From Podarcis raffonei (lineage: Eukaryota > Chordata > Lepidosauria > Squamata > Lacertidae), in the NCBI RefSeq assembly GCF_027172205.1, contig NC_070619.1:630001-694000 (forward strand): a DNA stretch of 64,000 bases. The letters run 5' to 3'. This document shows positions 43,652 to 55,060 of this stretch, piece after piece; within the stretch, counting starts at the first letter, position 1, and every line of letters begins with the position of its first letter. A program made the position numbers and the translations under genes. The notes below the pieces were generated by a model, which was not told where the DNA came from, did no database searches, and saw nothing but the letters and a program-made list of their open reading frames with translations.

Positions 43652-44655
43652 CCTTAGCAGCTACGGGAGCTGCCCCTCCGACCCACTGGCTCCCCACAAG
43701 TGGGAGACGAGACTCGCTCTGCTTCCCTGCCCCACCTCCCACTTGTTCCCCTTGAACACAAGGACTTTTCGGGGTTGGGGTCCCTTGGTGCTGTCACTCG
43801 GGAGGGCTTCTGCAACCAAGGCGGGGCTGCCGCAGCAAACTTGGGGGCCAGCAGGACCAAGGAGGTTGCCCCCCAGACTCACCCATTTTGAGTCCCGAAT
43901 CTCCTTGCTGGACTCTGGAGGGGGGCGAAGAAAAGAGGATCTTCTGTGACCTCCCCATCCTGCATTTATTGCCCGCCCCCCGCTCACCCTCCAGACTTTG
44001 GCCTGCGAAGATGTTGGGGGCAGCCCTGCCATGCCGCTGGGTTTCCCTGCCCTACCTGCTTGAAAGGAAACACCCGGTGGAGATGACTGCTGCTCCAGTG
44101 CCCTCCTCACAGGGACGTCACGGGTCTCCTTTGTGGGCTTGTGGAGGCACAGGGGGAGCGTCAAGGCAAGGGGCGCCTCCTGGCCTCTCCTGCAGCCCAG
44201 AGGCCTGGCCAATGGGCGCCCAGCAAGGCCACAGAGGAGAAACTAAGGTTTCCGGGGGCACACAGAGCAGCTCCCCCTTCCCCAACAAAGCGCCCTTCTC
44301 AACATGCCAAACACTGAAGGTGGCAAACGTCCCCGTGAACTTTTGAACATGTCATTAATTTTTTATTTTCAGGGTGGGCGGGGGGGGGAATGGGCTTGAT
44401 TTTTTAAAGCTGCATAAAACCATAAGGCACAACAGAACATTTCTGCCAGTGAGGTGAGTACGGAGGGGAGTGAGGAAGGGAGAGGGGGCTGGGGTTGGGT
44501 TTGAGAAGGGGCAATGGAGGCGCCAGCCCGGCCTTAAGATGGACTCCCCAAACCTGGTTCTCGCCAGGCGCTTCCTTTCCCATTCATTTTCTTGCACCTT
44601 TTCTCTCTCTCCAAGGAGCTTGCAGGGGGTTGGGCTAGATGACTTGGTAATTCTG
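43652..44655 (+). other. DIRAS1: DIRAS1 3' UTR / downstream unique sequence
   Basis: I recognise no gene. A convincing AATAAA with a downstream element is not evident, so the end of the transcript is undetermined. A CR1 tail (TTGCAGGGGGTTGGGCTAGA) lies at 44620-44670. Confidence 0.4.
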
Positions 44656-44664
44656 CGATTCCAA

Positions 44665-45005
44665 TCCCCGCAGTGACCCTGCAAGGTGGGCTAGGCTAAG
44701 AGGCAGCGAGTGTCCCCCAAGGTCACCCAGCAAGCTTCCTGCCCGAGTGAAAGGGATCTGTTTTATTTATTTTCATTTATTCAGTTTATGGACTGCCCTT
44801 TATCAAAAGATCCCGGGGCACTCTCCAACATTAAACGCACATTGCAGAGCACCAATAATAAAAATGTAATAAAAAGTGTAATAGCAGACAGCATAGTAAT
44901 CAAATAATCAGGCAATAACAGCCCCTTCACCAAGCTTTAAAAGGCCATAGATTATTTAATTTGAACCCTAGTCTCTCCCAGGTCCTAGTCTGGTGCTCTA
45001 GTCTC
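44665..45005 (-). mobile_element. tRNA SINE (minus) split by an L2-like fragment (44758-44955)
   Basis: CCCTGCAAGGTGGGCTAGGC with CCAAGGTCACCCAGCAAGCT at the left and TTGAACCCTAGTCTCTCCCA with GGTCCTAGTCTGGTGCTCTA at the right are two halves of one SINE. Between them lies ACTGCCCTTTATCAAAAGAT and ACAATAAA-like L2 3' sequence. Confidence 0.65.
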
Positions 45006-45108
45006 AGTGTTTTTTTCTTTTTAACTTCAGCGCCTGTCAGTATGGCTGTGTCTCCCCCAGGAGGAGGCGCTATGGGAGAAGTCGGATCTGCAGCTGGGTT
45101 ATTATTAG

Positions 45109-45111
45109 ATT

Positions 45112-45143
<32 letters not shown>

Positions 45144-45760
45144 TAATAGTATCCCACCTCACCCACCCCAAATTGGGACTCAAGGCGGCTGATGCCAGTT
45201 AAAACAGTGCAGATAGAATCCAGAAGCACACAAAATATAACTGATAAGGAGTGATTGAAGCTTTGATGGAATTAGAGCAGCAGGAAAAAAATACAAGCAG
45301 TAAAAACTGCACTGGCCCATTTGAAATCTCTTTCCCCAAGGCCTCTAGGAACAAGGATGTCCACAGCTGCAAAGGAGAAGCAAGGAGGAAGCTAGGCTGG
45401 TTTCCCTAGGCAGGGAGTTCCAAAGTTGCCTGCAGGGGCGGATTGAGGGGAGTGCGAGTCAACGGCCCTGCATGCAAGGAAAGGCAGGAAGGAGCCAGGT
45501 GCTGGTGTCATGCGGGGCGCTGCTGAACATTTAGAAGCCCCACAATCCACTGCTGTTGCTTAGAAGGAGCCACCACCGAGAAAGCCCTGTCCTGCTTCCC
45601 CAACAAGCGATCCTAGGAGGGTGGCAGGAGAGAAGATCTCAAAACCTGGGCAGCTTCGTTTGGGGCAAATCTGGCCGTCTAGACAGCATGGACCTCTGCT
45701 TTGTAGGGCTTTAGAAGGCATAATCAGAGTTGGGCCTGGAAACTGACTGCTAGTCGGTGG
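45109..45760 (-). mobile_element. (ATC)n run and long L2-related fragment
   Basis: (CAT)n at 45109-45143 is followed by TATCCCACCTCACCCACCCC, GACTCAAGGCGGCTGATGCC and, farther on, AAAGCCCTGTCCTGCTTCCC and GGGCCTGGAAACTGACTGC, which parallel the antisense L2 3' region at 35.8-36.2 kb. Confidence 0.55.
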
Positions 45761-45889
45761 GGCTATTAATAATACTAATTATTACTATTATTACTATTTA
45801 TTATTTCTTTGCCACCAATCTGACCAGGTAGCCCCTGCCACTATGGATGACTTCCAACAAATTAAAAACATCCAACATCAGAACATTTT

Positions 45890-46070
45890 TAACTTCTGAA
45901 AGTAAGAGCTATTCAAGAGTGGAACGGTCTCCCTTCCTGGGAGGTTTTTAAGCAGAGGTTGGACGGCCATCAGTCCTGGATGCTTTCGCTCAGATTCCTG
46001 CGTTGCAGGGGGTTGGACTAGATGTTCCTTGGGGTCCCTTCCAACTGCAATTCTGTGATTCTATGACCCT
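45890..46070 (+). mobile_element. CR1 3' end
   Basis: AGTAAGAGCTATTCAAGAGT, GGAGGTTTTTAAGCAGAGGT, TTGCAGGGGGTTGGACTAGA and TTCTGTGATTCTATGAC, as in the CR1 at 54029-55022. Confidence 0.85.
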
Positions 46071-46483
46071 TCCTATACAGGCTTGCATTCAGATGTTGTC
46101 TAAAAGTCAGGTGGCTGTTGATTTCCTTGACATCTGACGCAATCTGGCTGCTTAATAATAATTCATTTATTTTCTTTCTTAGATTAATCCCAAAGATCTC
46201 TGGGCAGTTCATGAGATGAAATTGGGGGCAAAGTCCCTCCTGTACAAAGAAGCTGCTTTAGGTAGCTTCAGACAGGCTTTGCATTTTACAGCATTGAGAA
46301 TTCCTCCGATGGTGCCGCACCGGCCTTTATTCTAGAGAGCAGGAAATATCAGGAGCGGTCATTCAAAAGCGACTCTTGCGAGGAGGAGATCCTTAGCTTT
46401 GGCTCCAATTCAGGGTTCTGCAACTCTGTGCAGACTTTGGAAATGGTTCCCAGGAAATGTGTGGCAGTGTTTTTGTCCCAGAG

Positions 46484-47060
46484 GCAGTGGCGTGCTGTGG
46501 GGGGCGAGGGGGCCATGGCCCCAGGCGCAGATTTTGGAGGGGGCACAACTTGGTGCCCCAACGTCAGGCTCCCTTGCTGAGGCCGCGGGGCAGCCGGAGC
46601 CAGGACTTTTCCTGGCCCATACTGGTACTTCCCCAGGACCTCCCTCCTGGCGGGTGTCCTTGGGCAAGGGGTGCACCCCACAGCGGAGCGGAGTTGCCAC
46701 TTGCCTGGCACCTGCTGGTGCCCGCCCATGTGTTGCACGTCCGGGGAAGGGCTGCGCTTGGCCCCTTGGCCTGCCCTCTTCCGCCTTCTCCTGGGCCCTC
46801 GAAGGAGCGCCAGCTGCTGCTCCCACCGAGCTGAGAGGGCCAACGCGGCCCCTGGCAGGCGACCTCCACCAGGCGCAGGAGCCACGGGGCACAGTGAGCC
46901 ACGTCCACCTGTTGCCTCCTCACGACCCCCACAAGGAGGCCTTGCCCTGGGTGCTGGCAACACATGCTGTGCCGTCAAAGCTACACCCAACTAAGAGAAG
47001 CCTGCGAGCGAGATCCTGAAGACATCTTCCGGAGGGGTCTGGACAGGGATCGGCCCTCAG
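46484..47060. mobile_element. Possible DNA transposon remnant starting CAGTGGCGTGCTG
   Basis: CAGTGGCGTGCTGTGGGGGG and CCATGGCCCCAGGCGCAGAT resemble the terminus of a family of G-rich DNA transposons seen in reptiles. The opposite end was not found. The remaining GC-rich block has no recognisable protein. Confidence 0.3.
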
Positions 47061-47899
47061 CAACGTCACCTAACTAAAATGTGCCTGGGGAGGTTTCGTT
47101 CCTGAGCCCTTTTCAAAGGCAGCCCCACGTGGAATGCGTTGCGGTAGTCCAGATGGGGTGCAAGGAAGGCGTGGCCGTCCCCTCAAGAACCCTCCCCAGT
47201 GCAGACCCTGAGGGGAGCCACCCTCACCAAAATCTTTTTTATATATAAGTTTTTGTATTGGTTTTACATAAAGATTGTACACAACAAACATAACCATTCC
47301 AAAAATAAAAAAGAGGTTCTTTCGAACCTTCAGATCTCCTTCCCTCCCTCTGTGGGTTCCATTTCTAAATTTTATTCCTGTATCTTTTACTGTAATCTAT
47401 CTATTATATAATCAAGGTATCCAAAGTTCATGTTACTCTACAAGAGTCAATGTGTTCCTGCCAATGATTCCAGCTGTTTACAGTGGTCTCTCAAATATGT
47501 TAGAAAGTTATTCCAGTCTTTTAAGAATACTTGGTCTTCCTGATTCCTGATCTTTCCCGTCAGTCTTGCCATTTCAGCATGTTCCATCATCTTGGTCTGC
47601 CACTCTTCTCTGATCTCCTTCTTTCCATCTCTGGGCAACAGGCATCCTTGCTGCCGTCGTTGCATACAGAAACAGTCTTTTGTTTTCTTTTGGTAGTTCT
47701 GCACCTATAATACTTAGCAAAAACTCTGGCTTTTTTCAGCTCGTTGTATATCATTTCCCAGAAAGCTTTTACCACCCCACATGACCACCACATATGATAA
47801 AAAGTACCCTCTTTCCTTTTACATTTCTAGCACACACTTGAACTGGTTCTATACATTTTCGCAATTTTACTGGTTGTCAGATAACAATGGTACATCATT

Positions 47900-49021
47900 G
47901 TTTTTTTAAAAAAATATTTTTTATTAACAGGCCAATCCAATCACATTATTTCCAAATTACACAGCCAAATTGTAAAATTTTTGTTGGGGGTACCCATGCT
48001 TCGAGCTCCGAAAGGGATCCAAACATCTCTCTTGCTGCTACTTTAGTATTCACAGTTCTAATCAATCTTCTCTTTGTTGTTTTCCTCATCTTCTTGTTGT
48101 TATCATATATTCCTTTCTTTGTGATCTCTGATAGTCTCAACAAGCGGGTTGAAAACAAACGTTGTTATATCCTGTGTGGATTTTACACTCCTCCAAGAGC
48201 CATATCAAAATAGACAGACGCCATTTCCGCACCTCCGTACAAAACATTCCCACAGTCTGTCCGTTGATTTCCACAAGCCTGCCAGTCTCTCATCAATTTT
48301 CTCAGGGGGCCCTGCCAGGTCGAACTCACATTCCGATATAATAACAAGCCATGGTCCTCCTCCCCCTCGATCCTCCTGTGGGCAGGCCTGCCATAATAAA
48401 TCTCTTTTTATGACTGCATCACAAAGCTTTCATTCCTTTCCCGATGTTCCCACTAGCCATATCTTTGATTAGTAATTTATTTCCACACAGTTCTTAATCC
48501 TTCTGCTTGTGATCAGTAATTGCAAAGATTCTTTCTTGGGGGGGGAGGGTTATTGGGTACTCACATAAGACAAAAAAAGAAAAGTCCCCCCCCCCTTTTC
48601 AGTCTCCCTCCGACATACCGATCCTTTGATGAATCTTCTTCTTGATTTATTGTTGAGTCCAGCCCGTCGCTCCACATCCCAGAGATCCCTTTAATTAGCA
48701 GTCTTCACTCCTGTTCTTCACTTGAAATGTGTGCATTTGCTTCTTTTTTAATTGTTTATTTCGAGCTTCTGCAGCCAGTGCGCGATCAGAGACAGCGTCC
48801 GGGAGAGCCAGACACCACACAAGGGCTTTGTGCCTAGTGCCCTCACCCCCTTCTTTTGAATCCGGGGGTGATTTATGGCCACAGCAGGCAAGGCAGTGTT
48901 CCCCATTCCCTTGGGGCAACAAGGGAGGCTGCATACTCCCATATCAGCCTCTTAATTACCTCGTGTGAGCCAGAGAGATGGTATTGTCGGCCATCTTCCA
49001 ATGCGCCCCTAGCAGCCCCCT
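47900..49021 (-). mobile_element. Short L1-derived retroposon (5' UTR-like plus 3' tail, no ORF)
   Basis: Read on minus, it starts near GGGGCGCATTGGAAGATGGC and has a 5' UTR-like region. It runs about 1.1 kb and ends GCCTGTTAATAAAAAATATT plus A-rich sequence. No ORF1 or ORF2 block is recognisable. It sits where the poly(A) of the ASPM copy should be. Its parent family is unknown to me. Confidence 0.5.
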
Positions 49022-50602
49022 TTTTTTATTTATACAAAATTTCAGCCTTTAAAAAAATACATAGTTTAGTTTGTTACTTACAAATCATATCCAAGTAATT
49101 AATAAAGACAGTACCAATCACAAGCTGACATACAAAAATGTGCACTAAAACTGAGGTATCACAATGTTAAGGAAAAAATCTAGGTGCGAGGCTGCTCAGT
49201 CCCCCAGCTGGTTGGGCAGAGCCCGCGGGTCCCTGCAGAATAAAGGAAGGAGTCCAGCCAACCGGAGCAAATAGCTGTAGACCAAGGTTGATTGCGCAAT
49301 AGGTTCAAAAGCAAATTTGAACCCCGAGGATGGGGTGACAAAGACTTTTAAAACTTTCCCACCACATCCCAGAATACAGTTCGAAGGGGAGGGGTTAACC
49401 TTGGCAAACATGTCCAGACAAGTCCTTGGTACAAGATTAGCATAAGCAGACATGGCAGGGCAAGACTCGGGTATAAGATGAGCATAGACAAATATGTCTT
49501 AAATGCCCACCACCCAAAAGTACAATAGAAGTTCCTTTGCATGTCTGGAGCCTGAGGCGAGTCAGGTGATGAGATTTGGCTTCCTTTGGCTAACAATGAG
49601 CCCAGCAATTGCCACCTCTCAGAACTTCCTGGAGTCCTTTTTCAAGGGGAAAATAGTTTTGGAATGGGGGGGACTGGGAAAGGAGATGATTTTATATTAT
49701 TTTTAAATTAGGTGACTTCCCTGAGCTGTCAAGTTGGAAGGATATATTCAGGCATAATATTTGTAATATTTATCTTTAAAGATGTGCCCCCCCCATAATT
49801 TCCGTAACAACAACTATATACTGATAAAATTGGATATAGATTTATATGACACTCTACATAATATGAAAGCTGAGCCTGACAATGCTTTTTTAAATATCAT
49901 TTTAAAAGTCATTCTTTAGTAATAAGGAATTCCAAGTGTATCCAATACCATCTGAATTGCTTGCAGAGGATCAACAGTCTCTTTTATATTATCTTTCCTT
50001 AAAACCCATTCTGGTCTCTGCCTTGAAACGATTGTTGTCCTTAGAGGAGTTGCTGGGACAGAGAAATGCCCATTTTTGTATGCGGCCAACTTCTGTTTGG
50101 CAAGCATTCTTCGTGCATCCATTTGATGTTTCCGTGCTGGGAGTTTCAACAGGCTCTGAAGGCGAGTGTCTACTCGTGAGCTGCCGCGGATCTCAGGAGC
50201 TCTTCTGGAGTCCTTTAAAAGAAGAGCAAGCAGGCAGCACGTCTTGGTAAAAATGCTTCCACCTTTCTCTGAAACTTTGTCACCAGCTCTCTCTCTGTAC
50301 ATCTGAAGTAGGTCCAGTAAAGTATCAACACAATTCTCCACTGTGTAAACAGCTTCAGTTGTCTTTTCATACTTTGACAAATTAAGCAGGACCTGGACAG
50401 AATAACGTATGACATCCATGCTAGGCACACTGCGATTACAACTCCATAGCAAAGTAAAAATAGTGGATACTGCTTCATTCTGGACCATACTTTCACAGCA
50501 AACGGGTGACAGTCAGGTAACAACCTCCAAGTCTTTTAAAGCTGCCAGAATGTAAGGAAAGTGTTTATATTTGAGAAGCCGATCAGTGGCAAGTGCTGTT
50601 CT
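49022..50602 (-). pseudogene. ASPM: Processed ASPM retrocopy (C-terminal coding part plus 3' UTR)
   Basis: The minus strand from 50602 to the TAA/TAG near 49916 encodes about 229 residues of the ASPM C-terminus without introns: [57 protein letters not shown] and, at the end, [18 protein letters not shown]. One in-frame TGA (near 50511-50513) stands where CGA (Arg) is expected. Otherwise the frame is continuous. The 3' UTR continues to a TATAAATAAAAAAA end at 49022, interrupted by an LTR-like piece at 49185-49621. A 10-bp target duplication GTACATCATT (47890-47899, 50603-50612) brackets the whole insert. ASPM is a spindle-pole protein. This 5'-truncated copy is most likely non-functional. Confidence 0.87.
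49185..49621 (-). mobile_element. Solo-LTR-like fossil within the ASPM retrocopy 3' UTR
   Basis: The segment is TGCGAGG...CCTCTCA on + (about 437 bp), with LTR-like ends TG/CA and a TTTATTCTG-type region near its minus-strand 3' part. ASPM-like 3' UTR seems to continue on both sides. No clear target duplication was found, so borders are approximate. Confidence 0.4.
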
Positions 50603-51479
50603 GTACATCATTTTCATGTAATTTTCTTTCAACGAACAGCAGGCTGTAAACTTCAGATCCTCCTTCCATAACTTTTCCCATGATAAAAACTGTATATTAT
50701 AACCAAAATCTCTTGCCCAGTGTATCATTATTGATTTAACTTCATCTTTAATGAGCCTTTCTAAAAGTAATTTATTCATTTTTGAAAGTAATTTCACATT
50801 ATTTTCCAACAAATATTTTTCAAACCTTGACATCTCTGTACCAAAACTTTTTTTATCCAGTTTGAAGAAATCATTTAATTGATGGTACTGTAACCAATCT
50901 GTTAGTATCACTCTAATGTCTTCAAACTTTTTCCATTTTAATTGATCTTCCACTTCTGCTAACAGCTCTATTTAGATTGCCCAGTCACCTCCCATGTTTA
51001 ATTTTTTAACAGATATTGCTTCTAACAGAGAGAGCCACCATGGTGTCTTCCGCTCTAATAGATTTTTATACTTCTCCCATACCTCATAAATTGATTTTCT
51101 TACCAGGTGGTTCAGGAATCGCTTATGTCCTTTCGTTGTTTTCATACCATAGCTATGCCTGCCCCCCATACCTGCTATCATGACCTTCTGGGGTGCCCTG
51201 GGGCGGGGCGGGGGGGGAGGACGAGCTCAAGGAATGGCGTTGGCAAGGTGCAGCGCCAGGGCTGTGGGCGAAGGGGGCTCCTGCCCTGCCTAGGGAACAG
51301 CACCCGTTTGCCCTTCTCCCGCCCCTTTTCAGCGGCCCTTCCGTCCCTTTTTTTGAAAGTGCATTTTGAAATATACACATTCCTAGATCTATAACTATAT
51401 AAATAATTGCAGTAAGAAACGGGTGCTTTCAAAAGGGGTTTGCTGTTGTGGTGTCCAGGGGGATCTATAAATTATTTTT

Positions 51480-51600
51480 CTGTTTTGTTTTTTAATTATT
51501 TACTTGTTTCTGTCCTGTATTTTGTTCTGTGAACCCCCTTGAGATAAGGGCGGTATAGAAATCTTAATAATAATAATAATAATAGGTCTAAGGTATCTGT
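51480..51600 (+). mobile_element. L2-type 3' tail with (AAT)n
   Basis: GTGAACCCCCTTGAGATAAG and GGCGGTATAGAAATCTTAAT end in AATAATAAT. Confidence 0.6.
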
Positions 51601-51652
51601 ATTTTTAAACAATATCCTCACCAAAATCGTAGTCCTGTGAATGTTAATTGCT

Positions 51653-51765
51653 TGTAGAATTGTGGAGCTGGCGGGGACCCCGAGGGTCATTCTCTTGCCC
51701 AACATGGGCTCAAACCCAGGGCCCTGAGATTGAGGGTCTCGTGCTCTTATCCACTGAGCTCACTA
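51653..51765 (-). mobile_element. tRNA-Lys-derived SINE with CR1-like tail, minus
   Basis: AGAATTGTGGAGCTGGCGGG (CR1 part) precedes TTGCCCAACATGGGCTCAAA and GAGATTGAGGGTCTCGTGCT (tRNA-Lys-like complement). Confidence 0.72.
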
Positions 51766-52079
51766 ACCCCTCTCTCTCTGTCTCACTCACATACCCAGCA
51801 GGAGGAAACCTCTGAATCCCAGTTGCTGGAAACTGCGGGGGGGGGGGGGGAGAGCTGCTCTTGTGCTCAGGTCCTGTTTGGAGGTTTCTCCAAAGTGACC
51901 ATTGTGGCCACAGGCGACTGCCAGGTTGACCTGGCCTGATCCTGCAGGGCTTACGCTCTCCCAGTGCCATCAATGTCAGTTTCCATTCTTTTAAACAACC
52001 ACCACCAAGTCTCTAGTCCCTATTGATTTTGGAAATGTAAAGGGAGGATTCTGCACAAGGAGAAGCTGCGCAGTCTGTC

Positions 52080-52265
52080 AGGTCCTGCTTGGAGGCATCT
52101 GCTTGGCCCCTGTGAGGACATGGGCCCCCTTTGGCCTGATTCGGCAGCCAGGCTCTTCTGCTGTCCTCGTGGACAGAGGCAGTCTATCTGGATCCCCAGG
52201 TTCAGAGGAGCATTGGGCCAGTGTGAGAAGAGGAAACTAGGCTAGTCAGACCTCCTCTTCCAGTG
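52080..52265 (+). repeat. Unclassified repeat copy (family of 13975)
   Basis: GGCCCCCTTTGGCCTGATTC, GGACAGAGGCAGTCTATCTG and GTGAGAAGAGGAAACTAGGC match the phrases of the 13975-14385 repeat. Confidence 0.55.
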
Positions 52266-52816
52266 CTCTTATGTTCTCACCCCCAATGGCCCTGGGTCAA
52301 AGCCTGCAGTCGTTGCTGCTGCCCAGGGATGCTGGCTTTTCCGGGGTGGGCCTGGGGAAAAAACTCTGGTGTTTCTGCATTTGCCAGGGGTTCCTGTAGC
52401 CAGGCAGCTCCTTCTCTCCTCACTGGCAGAAACAGAAGCAGTGGAGCGACTTTCTCTGCTGCATTGGCACAATTTATATTGGTTATTTGAAAAGCACCAG
52501 GGGTCCGACTCAGCAGCACAATTCCGCGATCCCGGCACAGGGCGTGCAGTGCCCGGTCCCTTCGCTGTTCGTGTGCCTGTTTGCCCCTGTGCCGCTGCCA
52601 GCCATAGACCTGCACAAGGCCGCCTTCAGAGGCTCCTTTGGGCAGCGGCAGAGCGCTCAGGACCAGCACAAGCCTTGGGGGTCCGGGCAGCTGCTCCGCT
52701 TTCTCCCTGGTTGTGGGTCGCTCGGATCCGTCATCAAGGGGGTGAATTTTAATTTGAGTTGGATGTGTTCATTGCTTGGAAGCTGGTGCTCCTCTGGCTC
52801 CCTTTGGTCTCCCTAC

Positions 52817-52861
<45 letters not shown>

Positions 52862-53460
52862 CCCATCTTCTTTGCTGGCCCAGGAATTGCACAATCCACT
52901 CTCTTGTCTGCTGAGCCCAGGACAGCGAAGGGGGTCTCTTCTCCCTCACCCACTGCCTCCTCTCCATCTTTGCCGGCTGGGATGTCTTGTCTTGGATCAT
53001 GAATGGTGCTTCTTTAAAATTTCGAACGGAGGCAGTCCTTTGCATTGTAAATAAATTGAAAAACAATCCCTCTCACCCCACGTTTCCTCTTGACGATGGC
53101 AGCATGACAACATCAGCTACTGTGCATAACTGGCTTTTTCCAGAGAAAAAAGATAGCAAAAAGGGAAAATAAAAGACGACCATATTATAATAATGTAATC
53201 CAACAAAACCGATGGTACAATATGTAGCTTTTATCCTAGAAATAGTCTTCCTTGAATGAACGAATAAAAATGGATTTATTGTATCCCACTCCTTCCCCGC
53301 TCCCCTCGTCTGGTGGTGTTCTTTGGTCAAGTCGGGACCCTGCAGGGAGGTGAAGGGATCCGATCCTATCCAGGGGGGACTTGCCTGCCCTCTGTTGTAA
53401 ATAAAAATATGCCCTTTTCCCTTATGGGGTATCCAAGAGCCCATATAGAGTCCTTACATA
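52266..53460. other. Intergenic, unassigned, with (GT)n at 52818-52860
   Basis: Apart from a run of about 20 GT units I see no gene or recognised repeat. Open frames here lack recognisable domains. Confidence 0.4.
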
Positions 53461-53469
53461 GGTTCCCTA

Positions 53470-55060
53470 TTGGTAGGAGAAAATAACAGAGGCCAACCAG
53501 AGAAGATTGAGAAGCAAAGCAGCTAGTAAGCTTGATTTTTATTGATCTGTTGCAACAGGGTGCTCCCCTCGCACGCAGGAGAGGAAGAGGACCCCCAAAA
53601 AATGCTGTGCAAGGGCTTATAAAGACTTTTGAAATTCCCATCCTCTAGATCCAGACCACCCCCAGAAACATTATGCATTCATCACAGAAGGGGTGTAACC
53701 TAAGACCACCCCTCAGATAAGGCGGTCTAAAACAGAACATTTCCATGTTGTTTTCTCCTGTTTATTTGTTTTTGTTTTGTTTATTTCCTGTCTGGCAGGT
53801 TACTTGATTGGATTTCTTGGGGAGCCTGGGCAGTCTTTTGTAATGATAAGGCTCACACCCTTATTCAAACACAGATTAAGACAGGATTTGTGAAGGAAGA
53901 GACAATGGGGAGGCTTTTCCATTTTGACCATGCAGAGAAACATTTGCTCAGTTTAGGAATCAAAATGGTTCCAGGTTGGCTTTCCTGTGCTGTTCTATGT
54001 ACGTGTGGTTATGAACATTGCCATATATGACTAGTGGGGTGCCACAGGGTTCTGTCTTGGGCCCGGTCTTATTCAACATCTTTATCAACGACTTGGATGA
54101 TGGACTCAAGGGCATCCTGATCAAATTTGCAGATGACACCAAACTGGGAGGGGTGGCTAACACCCCAGAGGACAGGATCACACTTCAAAACGACCTTGAC
54201 AGATTAGAGAACTGGGCCAAAACAAACAAGATGAATTTTAACAGGGAGAAATGTAAAGTATTGCACTTGGGCAAAAAAAATGAGAGGCACAAATACAAGA
54301 TGGGTGACACCTGGCTTGAGAGCACTACATGTGAAAAGGATCTAGGAGTCTTGGTTGACCACAAACTTGACATGAGCCAACAGTGTGACGCGGCAGCTAA
54401 AAAAGCCAATGCAATTCTGGGCTGCATCAATAGGAGTATAGCATTTAGATCAAGGGAAGTAATAGTGCCACTGTATTCTGCTCTGGTCAGACCTCACCTG
54501 GAGTACTGTGTCCAGTTCTGGGCACCACAGTTCAAGAAGGACATTGACAAACTGGAACGTGTCCAGAGGAGGGCAACCAAAATGGTCAAAGGCCTGGAAA
54601 CGATGCCTTATGAGGAACGGCTAAGGGAGCTGGGCATGTTTAGCCTGGAGAAGAGGAGGTTAAGGGGTGATATGATAGCCATGTTCAAATATATAAAAGG
54701 ATGTCACATAGAGGAGGGAGAAAGGTTGTTTTCTGCTGCTCCAGAGAAGCGGACACGGAGCATTGGATCCAAACTACAAGAAAGAAGATTCCACCTAAAC
54801 ATTAGGAAGAACTTCCTGACAGTAAGAGCTGTTTGACAGTGGAATTTGCTGCCAAGGAGTGTGGTGGAGTCTCCTTCTTTGGAGGTCTTTAAGCAGAGGC
54901 TTGACAACCATATGTCAGGAGTGCTCTGATGGTGTTTCCTGCTTGGCAGGGGGTTGGACTCGATGGCCCTTGTGGTCTCTTCCAACTCTATGATTCTATG
55001 ATTCTATGATTCTATGATTCTATATCTAAGACCATAAAATTCCTATCACACCTCCACCCA
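53470..55060 (-). mobile_element. LTR-like fossil split by a CR1
   Basis: The minus strand contains AATAAA (near 53538) followed by a GCTTACTAGCTGCTTTGCTT region, as in a retroviral R/U5. The left end is near TATTGGTAGGAG (53470). Beyond the CR1 the sequence continues as ATAAAATTCCTATCACACC (55030-55055). CCTAT appears at both outer edges and might be a target duplication. The family is unknown and no coding part is recognised. Confidence 0.4.
54029..55022 (+). mobile_element. CR1 LINE, 5'-truncated, RT C-terminus still open
   Basis: It begins inside the reverse transcriptase ([20 protein letters not shown]) and carries the catalytic FADDTKLGG motif. The rest of RT and the C-terminal domain ([40 protein letters not shown]) read without a stop to TGA at 54834-54836. 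The 3' UTR ends in four to five ATTCTATG octamers at 54985-55022. The open frame and crisp tail suggest a fairly young insertion. It cannot move by itself without its 5' half. Confidence 0.93.

Larger units (their letters stand above)
47235..51181 (-). mobile_element. L1 LINE 3' half in antisense, interrupted at 47900-50602
   Basis: The minus strand reads L1 ORF2: SYGMKTTKGHKRFLNHLVRK, KTPWWLSLLEAISVKKLNM, an in-frame TAA, then DWLQYHQLNDFF and KENYMKMMYR to 50604. It resumes at 47899 with MMYHCYLTTSKIAKMYRT, a knuckle region (KRKEGTFYHMWWSC) and the 3' UTR ending near 47235. The two parts overlap by the 10-bp GTACATCATT target duplication, showing that they were one element before the insertion. 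Confidence 0.85.

Noticed and set aside
42887-43742. Decapeptide-repeat frames over the DIRAS1 3' minisatellite
   Set aside because: The 30-bp period keeps frames open on both strands. There is no start context or conservation evidence, so it is described as a repeat only.
46349-47019. 200-codon frames on both strands at 46.3-47.0 kb as a gene
   Set aside because: The GC-rich block starts with a transposon-like CAGTGGCGTGCTG end. The frames overlap on both strands and lack domains.
49916-50602. The functional ASPM gene
   Set aside because: There are no introns, only the C-terminus is present, it has an in-frame stop, and it sits inside an L1 with flanking direct repeats.
50500-50960. L1-ASPM chimera formed by template switching
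   Set aside because: At first the frame seems to run from L1 into ASPM. The L1 resumes exactly at 47899 with a shared GTACATCATT, so a simple insertion with target duplication explains it better.
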